A stretch of 64,000 bases of DNA from Acinetobacter defluvii. GTDB lineage: Bacteria; Pseudomonadota; Gammaproteobacteria; Pseudomonadales; Moraxellaceae. The stretch lies in contig NZ_CP029397.2 of NCBI RefSeq assembly GCF_001704615.3, positions 1,116,001 to 1,180,000 on the forward strand, read 5' to 3'. Position numbers and translations under genes: made by a program. A model generated the notes under the pieces. The model searched no databases and was not told the origin of the DNA. It saw only the letters and a list, made by a program, of their open reading frames with translations. Below are positions 9,795 to 18,009 of the stretch, in pieces (the stretch's first letter is position 1; every line of letters starts with the position of its first letter).

Positions 9795-9827
9795 ATCCCT
9801 CCTAACCTCGCTTTGAAAAGGGAGGAT
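9795..9827. repeat. CCCTCC-type intergenic inverted repeat
   Basis: The arms ATCCCTCC/GGGAGGAT are separated by 17 bases, in the gap between two convergent genes. Related CCCTC-core hairpins occur at 22346-22407 and 56968-57021. It could also act as a weak terminator on either strand. Confidence 0.5.
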
Positions 9828-9851
9828 ATTTTATTTACAGACTCTTTATTT

Positions 9852-10607
9852 TTAAACTTTCTGAATAAATAAATCACGATCAAAGCGATACTGTGGCAAG
9901 AATACGCCATCTTTGGCACGTTCACCTGCACCAATCACCATAATTGGATATTGTTGATCATTTAAATTTAAAATCTTACGAACCAATGGCTCATCAAAAC
10001 CTTCCATCATACAACTGTCAAAACCATAAGCACGTAAAGCTAACACGAGGTTTTCACATGCCAATGCGGTGGTTTTACTTGCCCATAATTGTGCATCTGC
10101 TGGAGTAAATACAGTAACAGGCAGTTGTTTATTCAGTGTACGGGCAACTTTGAAAGCTACTTTCTTAAAGTTACCTAGCGCATTAAAGTAGCCTGTTTTG
10201 TAGTTGTAGGGAATGTATTTATAATATTTTTGCACAACTGGCGGTACTTCTGGCAAAGGAAATTCACTGATATTGCGTTTCGACATTTCATCCACACGAT
10301 CGGTACGTGCAACACACACGATCAGTTCAGCCGCTGTTTTTGCAGCAAGCTGACTTAAACAGGCTTTTACCAATAGTTTTTTCTGCGGTGCGGATTGAAC
10401 CACATAAAATGTCCAAGGTTGTAGGTTGGATGAGTTGGGCGCAAGTAAAGCTAAGTCTAAACATTCATCTAAAATTTCAGCAGGGATTTGTTTTTCGGTA
10501 AATTTACGCACAGAGCGACGACTTTGAATGACTTTTTTAAAGTTTTCGACATCAATATCCTGTGGTGCAGCTTCATAATAACGTTTCTTTGTAGTTTCTT
10601 GTGACAT
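9852..10607 (-). CDS. Nitroreductase-family FMN oxidoreductase
   Basis: 251 residues from the ATG at 10607, with GAGG 11 bases upstream; an upstream TTG is less likely. The FMN-binding start SRRSVRKFTEKQIP (about 29-42), the APNSSNLQPW motif and the GFDSCMMEGFDE segment (phosphate/isoalloxazine site) identify the nitroreductase superfamily. These enzymes reduce quinones, nitro compounds or enals with NAD(P)H. Residues 110-170 form an extended charged insert rather than the minimal fold. It is transcribed in the same direction as the upstream isomerase gene but is separated from it by a terminator, so it is probably its own unit. The substrate is unknown. Confidence 0.8.
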   Translation of the reverse strand: MSQETTKKRYYEAAPQDIDVENFKKVIQSRRSVRKFTEKQIPAEILDECLDLALLAPNSSNLQPWTFYVVQSAPQKKLLVKACLSQLAAKTAAELIVCVARTDRVDEMSKRNISEFPLPEVPPVVQKYYKYIPYNYKTGYFNALGNFKKVAFKVARTLNKQLPVTVFTPADAQLWASKTTALACENLVLALRAYGFDSCMMEGFDEPLVRKILNLNDQQYPIMVIGAGERAKDGVFLPQYRFDRDLFIQKV

Positions 10608-10639
10608 AACAGCCAGCCTCAACGTAAAATTTAAGAAAA

Positions 10640-10680
10640 TATAAAATAAAAAGCCACTGAATATTGAGTATCCAGTGGCT
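10640..10680 (-). terminator. Intrinsic terminator (minus strand)
   Basis: The stem AGCCACTG/CAGTGGCT is followed on the minus strand by T-rich DNA. It ends the transcript of the enoyl-CoA isomerase-like gene. Confidence 0.8.
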
Positions 10681-10698
10681 GACCTAAGTGAAAATTAA

Positions 10699-11499
10699 TT
10701 AATGAAATTGAGAAAAGTCAGGTTTACGTTTTTGCATAAATGCAGCCACAGCTTCAGCCATTTCAGGTGATTTTACACGTGACATAAATACTTCAGCCTC
10801 ATGATCAACACATTCAATAATTTGCTCTAAATTATGCTTCATTAATGCTTTACTTTGTTTCAGTGACGCTAGCGGTAATGTTGCTAAATGGCGAGCTTGA
10901 GCCTCAGCATGTGCATAACTATCTTCCACAATTTCATTAACTAAACCTGTAGAAAGTGCTTTTTCTGCATTAAATTTTTGGGCAGTGAAGATCAACTCTG
11001 CTGCTTTATGATAGCCTGCTTGCTGCACTAAAAGTTGTGTCGCAGCCCCTTCAGGGGATAAGCCTAAGCTCACAAATGGCATCTGGAACAGTGCTGTATT
11101 GTCACTATAGACAAGGTCAGCATGTAATAAAATGGTTACACCTATCCCAATCGCAACACCCCGCACAGCAACAATCAAGGGTTTAGAAAAACGTGCTGCA
11201 GATTTGAGCAAAACAAAAGGAGGGGTCATGCCTGCTTTACGATCTAAAGGTTTCTGAGCACTTTCTAAAAAGTCTTGCATGTCATTGCCCGCAGTAAAAT
11301 CAGCAGCTTCACCACGTAAAATCACATTACGTACAGCATCTTCTTTGTCTGCTTCATCGAGTGCTTGAGCAATCCACAAATATAGCTCACCATATAATGC
11401 ATTTTTCGCTTCAGGGCGGTTAATTGCTAAAGTCAGAATACCATTGTCTAAATTTGCATTTAAATGTGGGTGAGGCTGTTGAATACAACTGAGGGTCAT
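10699..11499 (-). CDS. Enoyl-CoA hydratase/isomerase family, isomerase-type
   Basis: 266 residues of the crotonase fold. The oxyanion-hole pairs are visible in TAGNDMQDF and VRGVAIGIGV. In the active site the segment MPFVSLGLSPEG has Phe where true hydratases have their first catalytic Glu, whereas the second one is kept in KAAELIFTAQKF. That pattern resembles the ECI2/PECI delta3-delta2-enoyl-CoA isomerases, whose corresponding segment reads PFSHLGQSPEG. I therefore infer double-bond isomerisation of unsaturated fatty acyl-CoAs in beta-oxidation rather than hydration. An AAGGA ribosome site precedes the ATG. It is monocistronic, terminated before the nitroreductase gene. Confidence 0.8.
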   Translation of the reverse strand: MTLSCIQQPHPHLNANLDNGILTLAINRPEAKNALYGELYLWIAQALDEADKEDAVRNVILRGEAADFTAGNDMQDFLESAQKPLDRKAGMTPPFVLLKSAARFSKPLIVAVRGVAIGIGVTILLHADLVYSDNTALFQMPFVSLGLSPEGAATQLLVQQAGYHKAAELIFTAQKFNAEKALSTGLVNEIVEDSYAHAEAQARHLATLPLASLKQSKALMKHNLEQIIECVDHEAEVFMSRVKSPEMAEAVAAFMQKRKPDFSQFH

Positions 11500-11603
11500 C
11501 GTACTATCCTTGCTTTAAAATTAATTGGATTTTTATAACGCCATTATGTCGCATATTTTAGATATAGACGCAACTGGTCAGTTCATAAAAAGTTGGAACT
11601 AAG

Positions 11604-12176
11604 ATGCAATATCGTTTTGATTATCTCGTTTATATCGGTCGTTTTCAGCCTTTTCACTTGGCGCATATGCAAACGATAAACATTGCGTTACAACACAGTC
11701 AGAATATTATCTTAGCCTTAGGGTCTGCTCAAAATGAACGTAATATCAAAAATCCGTTTAGTGCGACAGAACGTGAAAAGATGATTTTATCTAACTTTTC
11801 TGAACAAAATCAAAAACGTATTCATTTTGTGCATGTGGTTGATGTGTATAATGATGTGAAATGGGTAAAACTGGTAAAATCTCTTGTGGCTGAAGTTGTT
11901 CAAGCAGAAGATAAAGTGGGGTTAATTGGACATTTTAAAGATGAATCTTCCTATTATTTACAGCTTTTTCCTGAATGGGAAATGTTGGAATTAGCAAGTT
12001 TAAATGGCTCAATTTCTGCAACTCCATTACGAGAAGCTTATTTTCGTGGAGAGATCAAAAAGGCTGAATTTCCTTTAGGAACGATTGATTTCTTGGAGAA
12101 ATTCCAACAAACAGACTATTATCAAAAGCTCCAAGATAAATTTAAAAATCAGGATACCTCGAATATAGAGCTTTAA
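11604..12176 (+). CDS. nadM: Nicotinamide-nucleotide adenylyltransferase (NadM type)
   Basis: 190 residues of the nucleotidyltransferase fold. The N-terminal GRFQPFHLAHM contains the HxxH ATP-binding motif, and ISATPLRE near residue 140 is the ISxTxxR signature. The enzyme joins NMN (or NaMN) and ATP to make NAD. The length and sequence fit the archaeal-like NadM class, known in Acinetobacter NAD metabolism, without a fused Nudix domain. It diverges from the isomerase gene and is convergent with argP. The ATG start leaves a weak AACTAAG ribosome site. Confidence 0.85.
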   Translation: MQYRFDYLVYIGRFQPFHLAHMQTINIALQHSQNIILALGSAQNERNIKNPFSATEREKMILSNFSEQNQKRIHFVHVVDVYNDVKWVKLVKSLVAEVVQAEDKVGLIGHFKDESSYYLQLFPEWEMLELASLNGSISATPLREAYFRGEIKKAEFPLGTIDFLEKFQQTDYYQKLQDKFKNQDTSNIEL

Positions 12177-12207
12177 ATCATAAGTTTAACAAGACTATTT
12201 GAGCAGA

Positions 12208-13110
12208 CTATTGGGTTGTTTGCAGTACATGCTGTGTGTGTCTAATTAGGTGCTGTGTTAAATCTTCAAGTTGTGGCGACTGCTGCTTCCAATGATGCCA
12301 GTACAACGCTATTGCAGTCTCTGCAAATGGCATGATTTCAACTAACTCACCATGGTTTATGCGATTTTCGATTTGAAATTCAGGTAACATGCCATAACCG
12401 AAGCCCAATAAAATCGCATCCATAAATGCTGTAGAAGACGGGACACTGTGATATGGGAACATTCCCTCAGTTAACCCAAAATGTTGTGTTAACATCGCAT
12501 GATGTAGTTGATCTTTTTCATTAAAAATCACAGCAGGCACATGTTTTAAAATTTCACGTGAAATTCCTTCCTTAAAGTACTGTTGATAAAATGCCTGACT
12601 TGCGACCATACGATATGTCATTTTCCCGAGTGGCTGAGCAACACAGGCTTTCATGGCATTTTGTTCTGTAGAAATACATGCATTCACTAAACCCGCTTCA
12701 AGCAGATGATGGGTTTGTGTTTGATCGTCAATTTTTAAGTCCAATAAAATATGCTGTTGCAGTACTGATTTTTGTAAAGTCGGCAATAACCAAGTTGCCA
12801 ATGAATCGGCATTGGTGGCAATTTTTAATTTATAAAATATGGATGTTGCGGCTTTACCTTGAAAACTTTGTAATAAGTTTTGCTCCATGAAGCGGGTATG
12901 TTGCAAGTGTTGTAAAAGTTCTTTTCCGATCTGCGTTACACGACAAGGACGTTCTCTTAAAATGAGCACTTGTCCCAATTGTTTTTCTAGAGTTTGTACT
13001 CGAAGCGTCACGGCAGAGGCAGTAATATTTAACTTTTCTGCAGCTAACTCAAAGCTTCCTGTTTCAGCGACAGCTAAGAAAGCTTCACTTTGTTTGCTCT
13101 GTAATGCCAT
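12208..13110 (-). CDS. argP: LysR-family regulator, ArgP-like
   Basis: 300 residues. The N-terminal winged helix-turn-helix (QSEAFLAVAETGSFELAAEKL, with SAVTLRVQTLEKQLG as the recognition region, about residues 7-45) and a LysR substrate-binding domain are typical. The organisation, divergent from a LysE/ArgO-type exporter with 112 bases between, is the classical ArgP-ArgO arrangement, where ArgP senses lysine or arginine and activates export. A palindrome in the shared intergenic region (13120-13146) could be its operator. The C-terminal part is His/Gln-rich. Confidence 0.85.
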   Translation of the reverse strand: MALQSKQSEAFLAVAETGSFELAAEKLNITASAVTLRVQTLEKQLGQVLILRERPCRVTQIGKELLQHLQHTRFMEQNLLQSFQGKAATSIFYKLKIATNADSLATWLLPTLQKSVLQQHILLDLKIDDQTQTHHLLEAGLVNACISTEQNAMKACVAQPLGKMTYRMVASQAFYQQYFKEGISREILKHVPAVIFNEKDQLHHAMLTQHFGLTEGMFPYHSVPSSTAFMDAILLGFGYGMLPEFQIENRINHGELVEIMPFAETAIALYWHHWKQQSPQLEDLTQHLIRHTQHVLQTTQ

Positions 13111-13119
13111 ACCAATAAT

Positions 13120-13146
13120 AAACTTAAAATAAGAAAAATTAAGTTT
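13120..13146. promoter_or_regulatory. Candidate ArgP operator between argP and the exporter
   Basis: The perfect arms AAACTTA/TAAGTTT are separated by 13 bases. This fits the T-N11-A style sites of LysR regulators and lies directly upstream of the argP start, as expected for autoregulation and for activation of the divergent gene. A second TAAGAAAAAT copy follows about 30 bases on. The function is inferred from position only. Confidence 0.45.
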
Positions 13147-13222
13147 AACTAATATTTTCTAAGAAAAATTTATTTTAATGCATAAATTTAGATAATAGCT
13201 TTTTCGACATTGAAGATGAAAA

Positions 13223-13822
13223 ATGCAGTCATTTCTTTCTGGATTTGTTCTAGGGATGAGCTTAATTGTGGCGATTGGTGCACAGAATGCTTTTGTTCTG
13301 AAACAAGGTTTAAAAAGGCAATATGTGCTTTGGGTCTGTTTGCTTTGCGCTGTATCCGATGCAGTTTTAATTTTATTGGGCATCACTGGTTTTGCACATA
13401 TTATTCAAAACTATCCACATGTCTTGGATATTGCTAAATATTTTGGAGCAGTTTTTTTATTGCTATATGGCGCACAACATTTTTATACGGCTTTGACGCA
13501 GTCACAAATGTTGTTAGCAAGTGCAGAAAAACCACAAAATATATGGAAAATCTTGGGCATATGTTTAGCATTAACTTGGCTAAACCCTCATGTGTATTTA
13601 GACACTGTGATATTACTTGGTTCAATTTCTACCCAGTATGCAGCTACAAAAATGTATTTCGCCTCTGGTGCAATGACAGCTTCATTTGTATTTTTCTTTA
13701 GTTTGGGTTTTGGTGCAGGTTTACTCCAACCTATTTTTAGGCAAGCAAAGGCATGGAAAATTTTAGATATTATTATTGCTTTAATTATGTGGAGTATTGC
13801 TTTTAGATTACTGTTGAATTGA
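13223..13822 (+). CDS. LysE/ArgO-family amino-acid exporter
   Basis: 199 residues, almost entirely hydrophobic with about six membrane helices. The N-terminal GAQNAFVLKQGL is the diagnostic LysE/ArgO motif, and TWLNPHVYLDTV with the conserved Asn-Pro lies in helix 4. It should export basic amino acids (arginine or lysine) across the inner membrane. Divergence from an ArgP-like regulator strongly supports this. A GAAGATG ribosome site lies just before the ATG. Confidence 0.88.
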   Translation: MQSFLSGFVLGMSLIVAIGAQNAFVLKQGLKRQYVLWVCLLCAVSDAVLILLGITGFAHIIQNYPHVLDIAKYFGAVFLLLYGAQHFYTALTQSQMLLASAEKPQNIWKILGICLALTWLNPHVYLDTVILLGSISTQYAATKMYFASGAMTASFVFFFSLGFGAGLLQPIFRQAKAWKILDIIIALIMWSIAFRLLLN

Positions 13823-14079
13823 TTTTTAAAAATATTAGGTGATATTTTAAAGGGTATGTTGGTTAAATCTGCCGATAGAAAAATCGAAAACATATAAATT
13901 AAATTTAATGTATTTTCAAAGTTTCACGACATTGATGTGTTAAGTGAAATAGAGTCAGCATACTTTTTTAAACAGCTCTAAGTCACGCAGCGAAGCCATT
14001 AATGCCACATAAAACTTTGGCTTATTAAAATAATTCAATAAGCCATGTTGATGTCTAAAATAATATATAAAACTGCAAC

Positions 14080-14775
14080 TTAAGGAATGAACGTATCATT
14101 CATATGCCTTGCTCCTTCAAGAATCATACGAATCATGATCATAGTTTGTTCAGCCACTTCTTTGCGTTCATGGATCGGGAGGTCGATCACCTTTGCCCCC
14201 ATGTTAAACACCAATTGGGTAATGGCTTTTGCGACTAATTCAGGGTGAATCAATCTGTGCCGATTTAATTTTTCAAGGCGGATTAAATCTTCTTGTAACT
14301 CTTGCTGGAAAAATGCCAATTGTTTATCTACAGCACGTTTATATTGAATCGAACCTGTATAACCTTCACGTAATAAAAGGCTTAAATTACCTTCATCTGC
14401 ATCTAATTGCTCAATAAAAACTTCGACAGAACTTCGAATAATACTGCCTTTTTTGACTGCCTTTAAACGAGCTTCATGCAAAATTTGACGTAACACTAGA
14501 CCTGAGCGATCAATCAACTCAATGGCAAGTTCATCAATGTCTTTAAAATGTCGATAAAAACTATTTGGCGCAATACCTGCTTCCCGTGCAACCTCTCTAA
14601 GACTTAGGGAAGAAATACTTTTTTGTGGACCAATCAGATTTAAAGCCGCTTGGAACAATTCTTCTTTGGTAATCGTTGCTTTTCTACCTACTGAGCGCAC
14701 AGTGACTTTATCAAGATTATTTTCAGTATCTTGCTTAGAAGTAGTTGGATCAGTCATTGCAGCGCTTGAGTTCAT
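14080..14775 (-). CDS. TetR-family repressor of fatty-acid desaturation (DesT/FabR-like)
   Basis: 231 residues from the ATG at 14775. The helix-turn-helix SLREVAREAGIAPNSFYRHF is nearly the same as in FabR and Pseudomonas DesT, and DELAIELIDRSGLVLRQ follows as in those proteins. These regulators sense the ratio of unsaturated to saturated acyl-CoA and repress desaturase genes. The gene diverges from a ferredoxin reductase plus desaturase operon, exactly the desT-desCB logic of Pseudomonas. About 28 polar residues precede the DNA-binding domain, longer than in FabR. An internal start at 14757 (MTDPTTS) is an alternative because neither ATG has a strong ribosome site. Confidence 0.85.
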   Translation of the reverse strand: MNSSAAMTDPTTSKQDTENNLDKVTVRSVGRKATITKEELFQAALNLIGPQKSISSLSLREVAREAGIAPNSFYRHFKDIDELAIELIDRSGLVLRQILHEARLKAVKKGSIIRSSVEVFIEQLDADEGNLSLLLREGYTGSIQYKRAVDKQLAFFQQELQEDLIRLEKLNRHRLIHPELVAKAITQLVFNMGAKVIDLPIHERKEVAEQTMIMIRMILEGARHMNDTFIP

Positions 14776-14846
14776 AAATATCAAAGAAATAAAAATACAT
14801 TTCTATTATACCCATGCAGCTACAGAAGTGAAATGAATAGATACAA

Positions 14847-14880
14847 TACATATGTATATACAAATATATATACATATGTA
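14847..14880. promoter_or_regulatory. Doubled palindrome, candidate DesT-like operator
   Basis: Two exact copies of the 10-base palindrome TACATATGTA (14847-14856 and 14871-14880) lie 24 bases apart, with only A/T between them except a single C. They sit in the shared promoter region of the TetR gene and the desaturase operon. Two palindromes spaced by about two helical turns suit cooperative binding of two TetR dimers. The sequence differs from the published FabR/DesT boxes as I recall them. Confidence 0.55.
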
Positions 14881-14914
14881 TAATAATTAAAACCACATGA
14901 ATGGTGAGCGAAAA

Positions 14915-15985
14915 ATGCACGCTATTGAAAAGCAAAAATCTCCTATGCAATCACTTGCTGAATCGGTGCTTGATGCGCATACAGCAAACTTCTGGTTACA
15001 AAAAATCAATCCCTTGTGGTCAGTGAGTCAGCCACTTGGCAAAATCATTGAAATTCAGTCTGCTGCGACTGATACAGTGAGTTTAAAAATTAAAGTTAAT
15101 CGTCATTTTCTAATGGGCAAAGCAGGACAACATCATCCTGTTATTGTCGAAATTGCTGGTCGCCGCTATGAACGTACTTATAGCTTGACGCAACTCGATC
15201 AATACCATGTTTTATTAACTGTAAAACGAATTGCACAAGGTGTGGTGAGTCAGTGGTTATGTAATACAGCAAAAGTTGGTGATGTACTACATTTTGGTCA
15301 GCCTTATGGTGATATGACAGTTACACCTGAGCAGCAGCCAGCACTTATTTTGCTTGCGGCAGGTAGTGGCATTACTCCAATGTATAGTTTGCTCAAAGCA
15401 CTTGACTATTCAAATAAAATCTCCACTCAAACAATTACTTTAATGTATTGGGTAAAGCAGCATGCAGATGCAGCATTTGCGAACTATTTTGAAAGTTTAG
15501 CGCAGCAACATGCCAATTTTAAAGTGCATATTTTTCATACTCAAGAAGCACCGTGCGATGCTCGACTCAATAAAAATCATATTGATTTTATTAAAGATTT
15601 ATCAAACAGTACAGTTTATGCCTGTGGACCTTCAGGTTTTGTAAATACTGCTGAACAACTTTTTACATCGGCTAAAAATTTTAAAAGTGAAGCATTTAGT
15701 TTAACCCCAATCATTTCTGACGAAGGGGGCTTTATCAATGTGACTTTGACCAAGAGCAATAAAACCATTGCGATTCCAAAAGGGCAGTCAATTTTGGTGG
15801 GGTTAGAGCAACAAAATATTCAACCACAACATGGCTGCCGTATGGGTATTTGCAATAAATGTTCATGTAATAAAGTTCAAGGTGCAACCAAAAACCTAGT
15901 CAATGGTGTAGAAAATACCGAACCAAGGAATTCATTACGAATCTGTGTGAATTCAGCTCAAACCGATCTAATTATTGATATTTAA
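14915..15985 (+). CDS. Ferredoxin-NADP reductase-type desaturase partner (DesC-like)
   Basis: 356 residues from the ATG at 14915, which has GGTGAG six bases before it; the in-frame ATG at 14897 lies upstream of that site. Domains in order: an FAD-binding ferredoxin-reductase domain with RYERTYSL, an NAD(P)-binding domain starting LILLAAGSGITPM, and a C-terminal plant-type 2Fe-2S domain with Cys in C-x4-C-x2-C plus a distal Cys (GCRMGICNKCSC...RICVNS). It carries electrons from NAD(P)H to the acyl desaturase encoded 14 bases downstream. It is probably repressed by the divergent TetR protein. Confidence 0.9.
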   Translation: MHAIEKQKSPMQSLAESVLDAHTANFWLQKINPLWSVSQPLGKIIEIQSAATDTVSLKIKVNRHFLMGKAGQHHPVIVEIAGRRYERTYSLTQLDQYHVLLTVKRIAQGVVSQWLCNTAKVGDVLHFGQPYGDMTVTPEQQPALILLAAGSGITPMYSLLKALDYSNKISTQTITLMYWVKQHADAAFANYFESLAQQHANFKVHIFHTQEAPCDARLNKNHIDFIKDLSNSTVYACGPSGFVNTAEQLFTSAKNFKSEAFSLTPIISDEGGFINVTLTKSNKTIAIPKGQSILVGLEQQNIQPQHGCRMGICNKCSCNKVQGATKNLVNGVENTEPRNSLRICVNSAQTDLIIDI

Positions 15986-15999
15986 GCGAGTATAAAGAT

Positions 16000-17094
16000 A
16001 TGAATATGCCAGTCAAAATTGAATACTTTAAAAATGCTAAAAATCGTGAGTTAACGCAGTCTGAGCTAGATGAACTTGCACGTGAGCTTGATGCCATTAA
16101 ACAAGAAGTGCTTGATGATATTGGTGAAAAAGATGCTAAATATATCAAGAAAGTATATACGGCTATTCGTTATAGCAGCATATTAGGTCGAGCATGCTTA
16201 TTTGCAGGTTGGTTTCCACCAGCATGGTTGTTAGGTACAGGGTTGCTGAGTTTTGCAAAAATTATGGAAAATATGGAGCTTGGTCATAACGTCATGCATG
16301 GTCAGTACGATTGGATGAATGACCCTAAATTTAATGGCTCCAGCTATGAATGGGATATCGTTGGAACCTCTGATAACTGGCGACAAACCCATAACTATAA
16401 ACACCATACATATACCAATATCAAAGGCATGGATGATGATATTGGTTATGGTTTGTTACGTCTTTTCCCTGAGCAACGTTGGAAGCCAGGTTATTTATTT
16501 CAGCCTTTATACAGTGTTCCATTTTGTTTGTTGTTTCAATGGGGGGTAGCAATTCAAAATCTTGAAATTGGTAAGCTGATCTATAAACGTAAAACTTGGT
16601 CACAATTTAAAGAAGAATGGAAACCAACACAGAAAAAAATTGGTAAACAGTTTTTTAAAGACTATTTCTTTTTCCCATTGATTGCTGGACCTGCGGCTTT
16701 ACCTGTATTTACGGGTAATTTAGTGGCAAATGGTATCCGCAACGTTTGGACATTTAGTATCATTTTCTGTGGACACTTCACTAAGGATGTTGAGGTTTTT
16801 CCAAAAACTGTACTTCAAAATGAAAGTCGTGGACATTGGTATATGCGCCAAATTCGGGGTTCTTCGAACTTAACAGGTACAGAAGCATTCCATATTTTGA
16901 CAGGGCATTTGAGCCATCAAATCGAGCATCATTTATATCCAGAAATTCCGGCACGTCGTTATCGTAAAATGGCACCAAAAGTACAGGCAGTGTGTGAAAA
17001 ATATGGTTTAAATTATAATAATGCAAGTCTATTTAAACAGTACGGTCAAGTGCTAGGGCGTATTGTGAAATATGCTTTTCCATTTAAGAAATAA
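16000..17094 (+). CDS. Membrane acyl-CoA desaturase (DesB-like)
   Basis: 364 residues. The three histidine boxes of membrane di-iron desaturases are present: HNVMH at 96-100, HNYKHH at 131-136 and HQIEHH at 306-311. The last has the Q-x2-HH form of the DesB/linoleoyl-type group. Hydrophobic stretches at about 60-90, 165-185 and 225-260 place it in the inner membrane. It inserts double bonds into existing acyl chains, probably exogenous or membrane-derived acyl-CoA, to restore fluidity. It follows its redox partner by 14 bases and ends at a terminator, so the operon has two genes. Confidence 0.9.
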   Translation: MNMPVKIEYFKNAKNRELTQSELDELARELDAIKQEVLDDIGEKDAKYIKKVYTAIRYSSILGRACLFAGWFPPAWLLGTGLLSFAKIMENMELGHNVMHGQYDWMNDPKFNGSSYEWDIVGTSDNWRQTHNYKHHTYTNIKGMDDDIGYGLLRLFPEQRWKPGYLFQPLYSVPFCLLFQWGVAIQNLEIGKLIYKRKTWSQFKEEWKPTQKKIGKQFFKDYFFFPLIAGPAALPVFTGNLVANGIRNVWTFSIIFCGHFTKDVEVFPKTVLQNESRGHWYMRQIRGSSNLTGTEAFHILTGHLSHQIEHHLYPEIPARRYRKMAPKVQAVCEKYGLNYNNASLFKQYGQVLGRIVKYAFPFKK

Positions 17095-17113
17095 TCGATT
17101 TTTGAGTTATTCA

Positions 17114-17140
17114 AAGCCACTTCTGAGTGGCTTATTTATT
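17114..17140 (+). terminator. Intrinsic terminator of the desaturase operon
   Basis: The stem AAGCCACT/AGTGGCTT with loop TCTG is followed by a T-rich stretch. Confidence 0.8.
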
Positions 17141-17249
17141 GTATATTGTAATTTTAGCTTTTATCTATTTTAAAATCGCTTTATGCTTCAAACTATGCTG
17201 TAAAAATTGATGATCACGTAGGGATTGTAAATCTTGTTTATACAAAAGT

Positions 17250-18009
17250 TTAATTTATTCTTAATAAATATCCTATCGCTTGGTTTAATTCTTGAGTAAA
17301 CCAAAGATCTGGTAGACTATTTAAATCTTGATTCAAACCTAAGCGTTTTTCTTTCGTAAAATTTAAGAAAAATAGAGTTGATTTTAAAACATGTTCTAAA
17401 CATATTTTTTTGTGCTCGTGTAAACTAATTATGTTGCGTGATTAATACGTATGAAGCTGTACTTTTAGTTTCTATATCTTGAAAAATTTGATGTAGTTCA
17501 TTGAGTTGTCGTCTATACCTTAAACCTTGTTCGAATTGGAAATGTTGTTTTAGCTCAAATATTTTTTTCAATAAAGAATATTGTAAATTAAACTCAAATT
17601 TTGTAGATTGGTTTGCTGTAGGTATTTTTCTTTTGTATTCGAGGGATTGAAGTAGGGTGTGCTTTTTCTTCTATCGGCTGTTGGGAGGATTCTAATGTGC
17701 TTTCAATAACTTCTACCTAAATAGGCGAATAAAATAATAGTAAAATAAGAACGATAAAAAATAATCTGAATAAAAAGCTTTTTTAAGTTTTTTATATTTT
17801 ATAGAGTTTAATGTTTTAATACTTTTTTATTATGTGATTTAAAGGATTTGTAAATATAATATAAGCTTAAATATCCAAATATAGATATAAAAAAAGATCC
17901 AGAAGAAATAAGAATTAATAAGCCTAAAAAACCAAATAAAAATGACTTACGATAAATTTTAGATAGGTCTTTTTTTAAGGCTTATATTTTGATCATTGAT
18001 GTTTTGCAT
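17250..18009 (-). pseudogene. Decayed membrane-protein gene
   Basis: On the minus strand, coding-like peptides follow one another in the same order but in changing frames. They begin at 18009 with MQNINDQNISLKK. Next comes a frame-shifted segment with a long hydrophobic stretch (FLFGFLGLLILIS and FFISIFGYLSLYY), then a second hydrophobic stretch and a polar Glu/Pro-rich linker. A helical region follows (LNELHQIFQDIETKST), and it ends with LPDLWFTQELNQAIGYLLRIN and a stop at 17250. At least four frameshifts or stops interrupt it, so no product is made. The parent was probably an inner-membrane protein of about 240 residues, of a type I do not recognise. Confidence 0.5.

Noticed and set aside
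14750..14950. Minus-strand 66-codon ORF across the desaturase operator
   Set aside because: It is composed of His/Tyr/Ile-rich sequence generated by the AT-repeat operator and overlaps real starts on both sides.
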